Positions 14,563 through 18,031 of a DNA stretch of 18,031 bases are shown piece after piece (position 1 is the stretch's first letter; the number at the start of each line of letters is the position of its first letter). The notes beneath the pieces are model-generated. The model was not told the DNA's origin. It worked only from the letters and a program-made list of their open reading frames with translations, and searched no databases. The stretch is taken from positions 1 to 18,031 of the forward strand of contig DETU01000096.1 of the NCBI GenBank assembly GCA_002362175.1, given 5' to 3'. Origin of the DNA: Ruminococcus sp. UBA3280. GTDB taxonomy: Bacteria > Bacillota > Clostridia > Oscillospirales > Ruminococcaceae. The position numbers and the translations under genes were made by a program.

Positions 14563-17500
14563 TCATGAAAAGTACCAATAATCAAAATCAACATCTCCGC
14601 TGAACAGGAAACATAAATCTGTACTTCCGCTGAGAGAAGCGTTGACAGGTACTTTTATTTCTGACATATTCGCAGGAATTTCCGCATAGGCAACTGCTTC
14701 ACCCTTTGCATCACCCTTGCAGACCTTTATTACCGCTCCGTTGGTTGATGATGCTTTTATGGTAAGAGTTTTTGTGTTTTTTGAGAAGTCAACACCGTTT
14801 ACAGAAATCCAGCTGCCCTTTGTACCATGTACTGTAGTATCGCCAAGACCGTTTACAGAAATATTATTTGATTGATTTGACATTGTTTCAGCTTGTACCT
14901 TTGAATACGGATTCAGCTTTTTAAGCTGTGCAACTCCGGTCATAGTACCTGTTACCGTGTTCATTTTTGTACCATTCATAGTGATTTTATCAACCTGCGG
15001 ACTTCTGTAATTTCCGTCAATTCCCATAGCTTTTTCAACGGGTCTTGAATGATAGAACAGATAAAGCTGATTATTGAGTTCAACAATAGAGTGATGATTA
15101 TTACCCGTCATTCCCGGAAAGAAAGTTCCCTGATTCTTAAAAAGTTCTCCGCCGTATGTGTAAGGACCAAGCGGATTATCCGCAACCATATATTCTATAC
15201 CTGCCGTAGAAAGTCCGTACTGATTTCCACCTGTATTCCAGTTTGAACAGTATGTATAATAATATTTGTTGCCGATTTTGTTGATTCCCGAGTCCTCAAA
15301 GACATACGGAGCATTTATTGTTGACGGAGTACCAACAATACTTGTCATATCGTCGCCAAGCTTTACAACTCTTGTCGTTGAAGGCATTGCTTCTTTTCCC
15401 TCGGGAACTCCTCCGCCGAAACATAAATAGCCTGTTCCGTCGCTGTCCACAAAAACGGCAGGGTCAAAAAGCCATGGAATATTATTGCAGTTAGGCACAT
15501 CTCTTGTTACAAGAGCATGACCTAGAGGGTCGCTCCACGGACCTGTCGGACTGTCTGCAGTAAGTACACATATACCGTTTCCGCCGTTGCAGAAATAAAG
15601 GAAGAATTTTTCCTTTCCGTTTATGGTCTTGTGAGCCGCACACGGAGCCCATGAAAGATTTGCCCATTTTGCCGCACCTTGCGGACCAGCAACGTTTATT
15701 GCACCATGGTCAGTCCAGTTTACCATATCGTCGGAGGAAATACAGTTGATTTTATTTACCTGTCCGTAAGTATTTTCTGTAACTTTACCGTTTGCGTCGT
15801 ATTCGACAACATCATTTGTCATATATACATACACTCTGCCGTTGTACTCCATAACTCCGGGGTCTGCTCCGAATCTCTGTGTATATAACGGATTGTTTTC
15901 ACCGGATTTTTTGTAGCTTCCTGTCGGGTTTACTGAAGAAAAAAGTTTTTCCATAGCAGCTGTATCAATTACTTTTTCAGCAACGGGAAATTTATTTATC
16001 TGTCCGAGAATGAATTTCTGAATAAGAACAGCATCATTAATGTTATATTCACCGCTCTGGTCAACGTCTGCGGAAATCTTTTCTGATGATTCACTGAAAC
16101 CGTTTGTAAAACCTTTTCTTGCCATTACCATATCAAATGAATTGATTATGCCGTCCGAATTTATATCGCCGAGAATAATATTTTTGGATTCTCCTGCACC
16201 AATAATTGAAGTTCCAGCCACTGCACCTATAACTTCGTCTATGTAGAAATTACTTGTTGATTCGGCAGTTTCAATATAAATCTGCATATTTGAAGCGTCG
16301 GACGGAATCTTGTAATTTTTGTTTGCAAGCTGTACCCATTCACCTTTTATTGCTGTAGCTTCTGCAATGGTGCTGTACTGAGTATCGCCGTTTTTGTCGG
16401 TATACTGGAGTTTAAGATAGAATTTATCTGTTGCTTCACCGTCAAAGTACATAACGTTTGCACTGAAACTGTATTCGTTTCCTGCTTTAAATGCCATGCC
16501 AAGAGTTTTTGAAGCACCGTTCCATGCATTTGTCCTGTCTTTTACAAGAAGTGATTCATTACCTACATATGCAGTTCTTCCGCTTGTGAGAACTTCTCCC
16601 GAACCCCTTATATTCCAGTCGCACGTATTACCTTCAAATCCGTCGGCAAAATACCAGCCGTATTCATTAGGCTCGTCAGATTCATCGGAGAGGGTAACAA
16701 CAAATGTTGAAACGCTGTTTGCAGGAAGCTGTGCATAGAAATTATCGCCGTTAAATTCCATATTAAGAGTAGGAGCGATATTTTCATTTGCGGAGGTTCT
16801 GTATCGGTCAACGTCCGAAATATTTTCATTGTCTATTCTGAAATTCTGTGTATATTCTTTTTCCCCCTTGTTTACCGCAACAATCGTTACCTGATTATCA
16901 TCACCCTTGTATGCAGAAACAAGAACATCATTTTCGGGCTGTTCTGTAGCGTCAACACGCACATCACCGGGACGTACATATTTTGAATACTGTGCCATGC
17001 AGTAGCCACGTTTGCTTATTTTGCCGTCCTCAGTCATAAGACCGTAATGTCTGCGGATATACCACCATGTATATGCACTCATATTTCCGACAACCATGGC
17101 GTTATGAATATTTTCCGCTACTTGTACGGCTTCGGGATAACGGTTTGCGGAATCGGTATCGCTGTTGGGAACATACACTTCTGTCATCCATATTTCCTTA
17201 CCCGAATTTTCGAGGTCGGGAAAGTCCATCCAGTCTCTTGTCGTACCGTACATATGAGTACCGAAAAGGTCGCAATTCTGCATAGCTTTAGCGTTGTTAA
17301 GGATTTTTCGATAAAATTTCTTTCCTCCGTCCTTGACCCATGAGGCATTTTCGGGAGCATACTGGAAAGATTCAGGGGACATAAGCCTTGTACTTGTTAT
17401 TTTGTCACCATAGTTCGCAATAAAATCGGTAGTTTCGTCTGTTGACCAGTATGTCCACTCCTCAGCATAATCAGGCTCATTCTGAACTGATATTGAATAA

Positions 17501-17991
17501 AGGTCAACATTATTGTTTTTCATGTAAGTACCGAAATCATTGAGGTGCTGTGCGTATGCAGCATAATTGGATTTAGGAATATGAAGTTTACCGTTACTTC
17601 CTCCTGATTCTGCGAGATTTGCAGGTGGTTCCCAAGGCGACGCAAAAATAGTGACCCCCATTTTTGTGGCAAACTGTGCTGTCGGGAGAGCTTTTGACCA
17701 CTGATTCTTGTCGGGATTGACAAACACACGGAGTACAGTGAGTCCGAGTTCATTTTTGCCGTTGCCGAAAGCTGTCTGTCTTTGAGACTCGGAAAGGTCA
17801 GCTCCTGTCCATTCGGGGTGATTGATACCGCCGAAACCACGTATTGTCTGATACTCTTTGTTTATGTCAATTACCACTTCACTTGCAGCTGCAACATTCC
17901 TTTGTTCAGGTAGTGCCGACGTTAATGTAAATATCATGGCAGACGATGTCAGTAAAGACAAAAGCCTTTTTACAGATTTTTTAGTTTTCAT
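14563..17991 (-). CDS. Cellulosomal GH30_8 glucuronoxylanase - CBM22 - dockerin - GH43 - CBM6-like protein
   Basis: This 1142-residue secreted enzyme begins with a signal peptide (cut near residue 36, VAAA-SE). Residues 37-435 are a GH30 subfamily 8 glucuronoxylanase: GFGGINHPEW, acid/base Glu172 (VQNEPDY), nucleophile Glu271 (WMTEVYV), and Trp310, Arg314 and Tyr316 in WYIRRHYG, the W-x3-R-x-Y set that reads the glucuronic acid branch. Residues 445-592 look like a CBM22 xylan-binding module (FADGFEG, RTNAWNGASKTL). Residues 607-665 are a type I dockerin with two calcium loops (GDINSDGIINSFD and ADVDQSGEYNIND). Residues 685-1025 are GH43 with Asp710 (FGADPGVM), Asp843 (LFDPAVF) and Glu899 (VFEDSG), probably an arabinofuranosidase or xylosidase. 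Residues 1028-1142 resemble CBM6. The start follows AGGAGGT at 17996-18002. The promoter is outside the window. Confidence 0.9.
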   Translation of the reverse strand: MKTKKSVKRLLSLLTSSAMIFTLTSALPEQRNVAAASEVVIDINKEYQTIRGFGGINHPEWTGADLSESQRQTAFGNGKNELGLTVLRVFVNPDKNQWSKALPTAQFATKMGVTIFASPWEPPANLAESGGSNGKLHIPKSNYAAYAQHLNDFGTYMKNNNVDLYSISVQNEPDYAEEWTYWSTDETTDFIANYGDKITSTRLMSPESFQYAPENASWVKDGGKKFYRKILNNAKAMQNCDLFGTHMYGTTRDWMDFPDLENSGKEIWMTEVYVPNSDTDSANRYPEAVQVAENIHNAMVVGNMSAYTWWYIRRHYGLMTEDGKISKRGYCMAQYSKYVRPGDVRVDATEQPENDVLVSAYKGDDNQVTIVAVNKGEKEYTQNFRIDNENISDVDRYRTSANENIAPTLNMEFNGDNFYAQLPANSVSTFVVTLSDESDEPNEYGWYFADGFEGNTCDWNIRGSGEVLTSGRTAYVGNESLLVKDRTNAWNGASKTLGMAFKAGNEYSFSANVMYFDGEATDKFYLKLQYTDKNGDTQYSTIAEATAIKGEWVQLANKNYKIPSDASNMQIYIETAESTSNFYIDEVIGAVAGTSIIGAGESKNIILGDINSDGIINSFDMVMARKGFTNGFSESSEKISADVDQSGEYNINDAVLIQKFILGQINKFPVAEKVIDTAAMEKLFSSVNPTGSYKKSGENNPLYTQRFGADPGVMEYNGRVYVYMTNDVVEYDANGKVTENTYGQVNKINCISSDDMVNWTDHGAINVAGPQGAAKWANLSWAPCAAHKTINGKEKFFLYFCNGGNGICVLTADSPTGPWSDPLGHALVTRDVPNCNNIPWLFDPAVFVDSDGTGYLCFGGGVPEGKEAMPSTTRVVKLGDDMTSIVGTPSTINAPYVFEDSGINKIGNKYYYTYCSNWNTGGNQYGLSTAGIEYMVADNPLGPYTYGGELFKNQGTFFPGMTGNNHHSIVELNNQLYLFYHSRPVEKAMGIDGNYRSPQVDKITMNGTKMNTVTGTMTGVAQLKKLNPYSKVQAETMSNQSNNISVNGLGDTTVHGTKGSWISVNGVDFSKNTKTLTIKASSTNGAVIKVCKGDAKGEAVAYAEIPANMSEIKVPVNASLSGSTDLCFLFSGDVDFDYWYFS

Positions 17992-18031
17992 AATTACCTC
18001 CTGTTAAAATATCGTTCATATAATTTTAATA

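Overview
The window looks like the chromosome of an AT-rich, fibre-degrading Firmicute of the Ruminococcus type (rumen or gut Oscillospiraceae). The strongest sign is a 1142-residue secreted enzyme at the right end that carries a type I dockerin between two catalytic modules, which means cellulosome attachment. TTGACA/TATAAT promoters with 17-bp spacers, GGAGG ribosome binding sites and U-tract terminators agree with this. The genus is inferred.

Positions 1-1800 hold the N-terminus of a NifU-like Fe-S scaffold protein running off the left edge, then three decayed plus-strand genes: an ABC ATPase, its permease and a lipoprotein. Positions 1825-6377 are an accessory island read entirely on the minus strand. 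From its 5' to 3' end it holds a decayed small gene, a methyltransferase broken by two in-frame TGA codons, a ketopantoate-reductase-like protein, a RibD/DHFR-fold protein, a GNAT acetyltransferase and a decayed amidoligase-family gene. The genes are unrelated, but the four intergenic regions from the methyltransferase to the amidoligase remnant are copies of one repeat. Each copy starts within a few bases of the upstream gene's stop with a hairpin terminator, and most contain a strong promoter for the next gene. The result is a row of one-gene transcription units that resembles a cassette array but shows no integron features. This is the most unusual structure in the window.

Positions 6475-14429 are a fructo-oligosaccharide or sucrose utilisation locus. 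A LacI-family repressor is divergent from an operon encoding a solute-binding lipoprotein, two permeases, an MsmX/UgpC-type ATPase, a cytoplasmic GH32 fructosidase, a PfkB-family fructokinase and an HPr-like protein. The HPr-like protein keeps the regulatory serine region but lacks the catalytic histidine, so it resembles Crh. Both divergent promoters carry a pair of ACCGGT palindromes spaced exactly 12 bp apart. The proposed pathway is: the ABC system imports the oligosaccharide, GH32 releases fructose, the kinase makes fructose-6-phosphate, and the repressor senses the sugar. The HPr-like protein may report glycolytic state.

A long hairpin at 14482-14524 ends this operon. Converging on it from the right is the large GH30-CBM22-dockerin-GH43-CBM6-like protein, which should cut glucuronoxylan and remove arabinose side chains.
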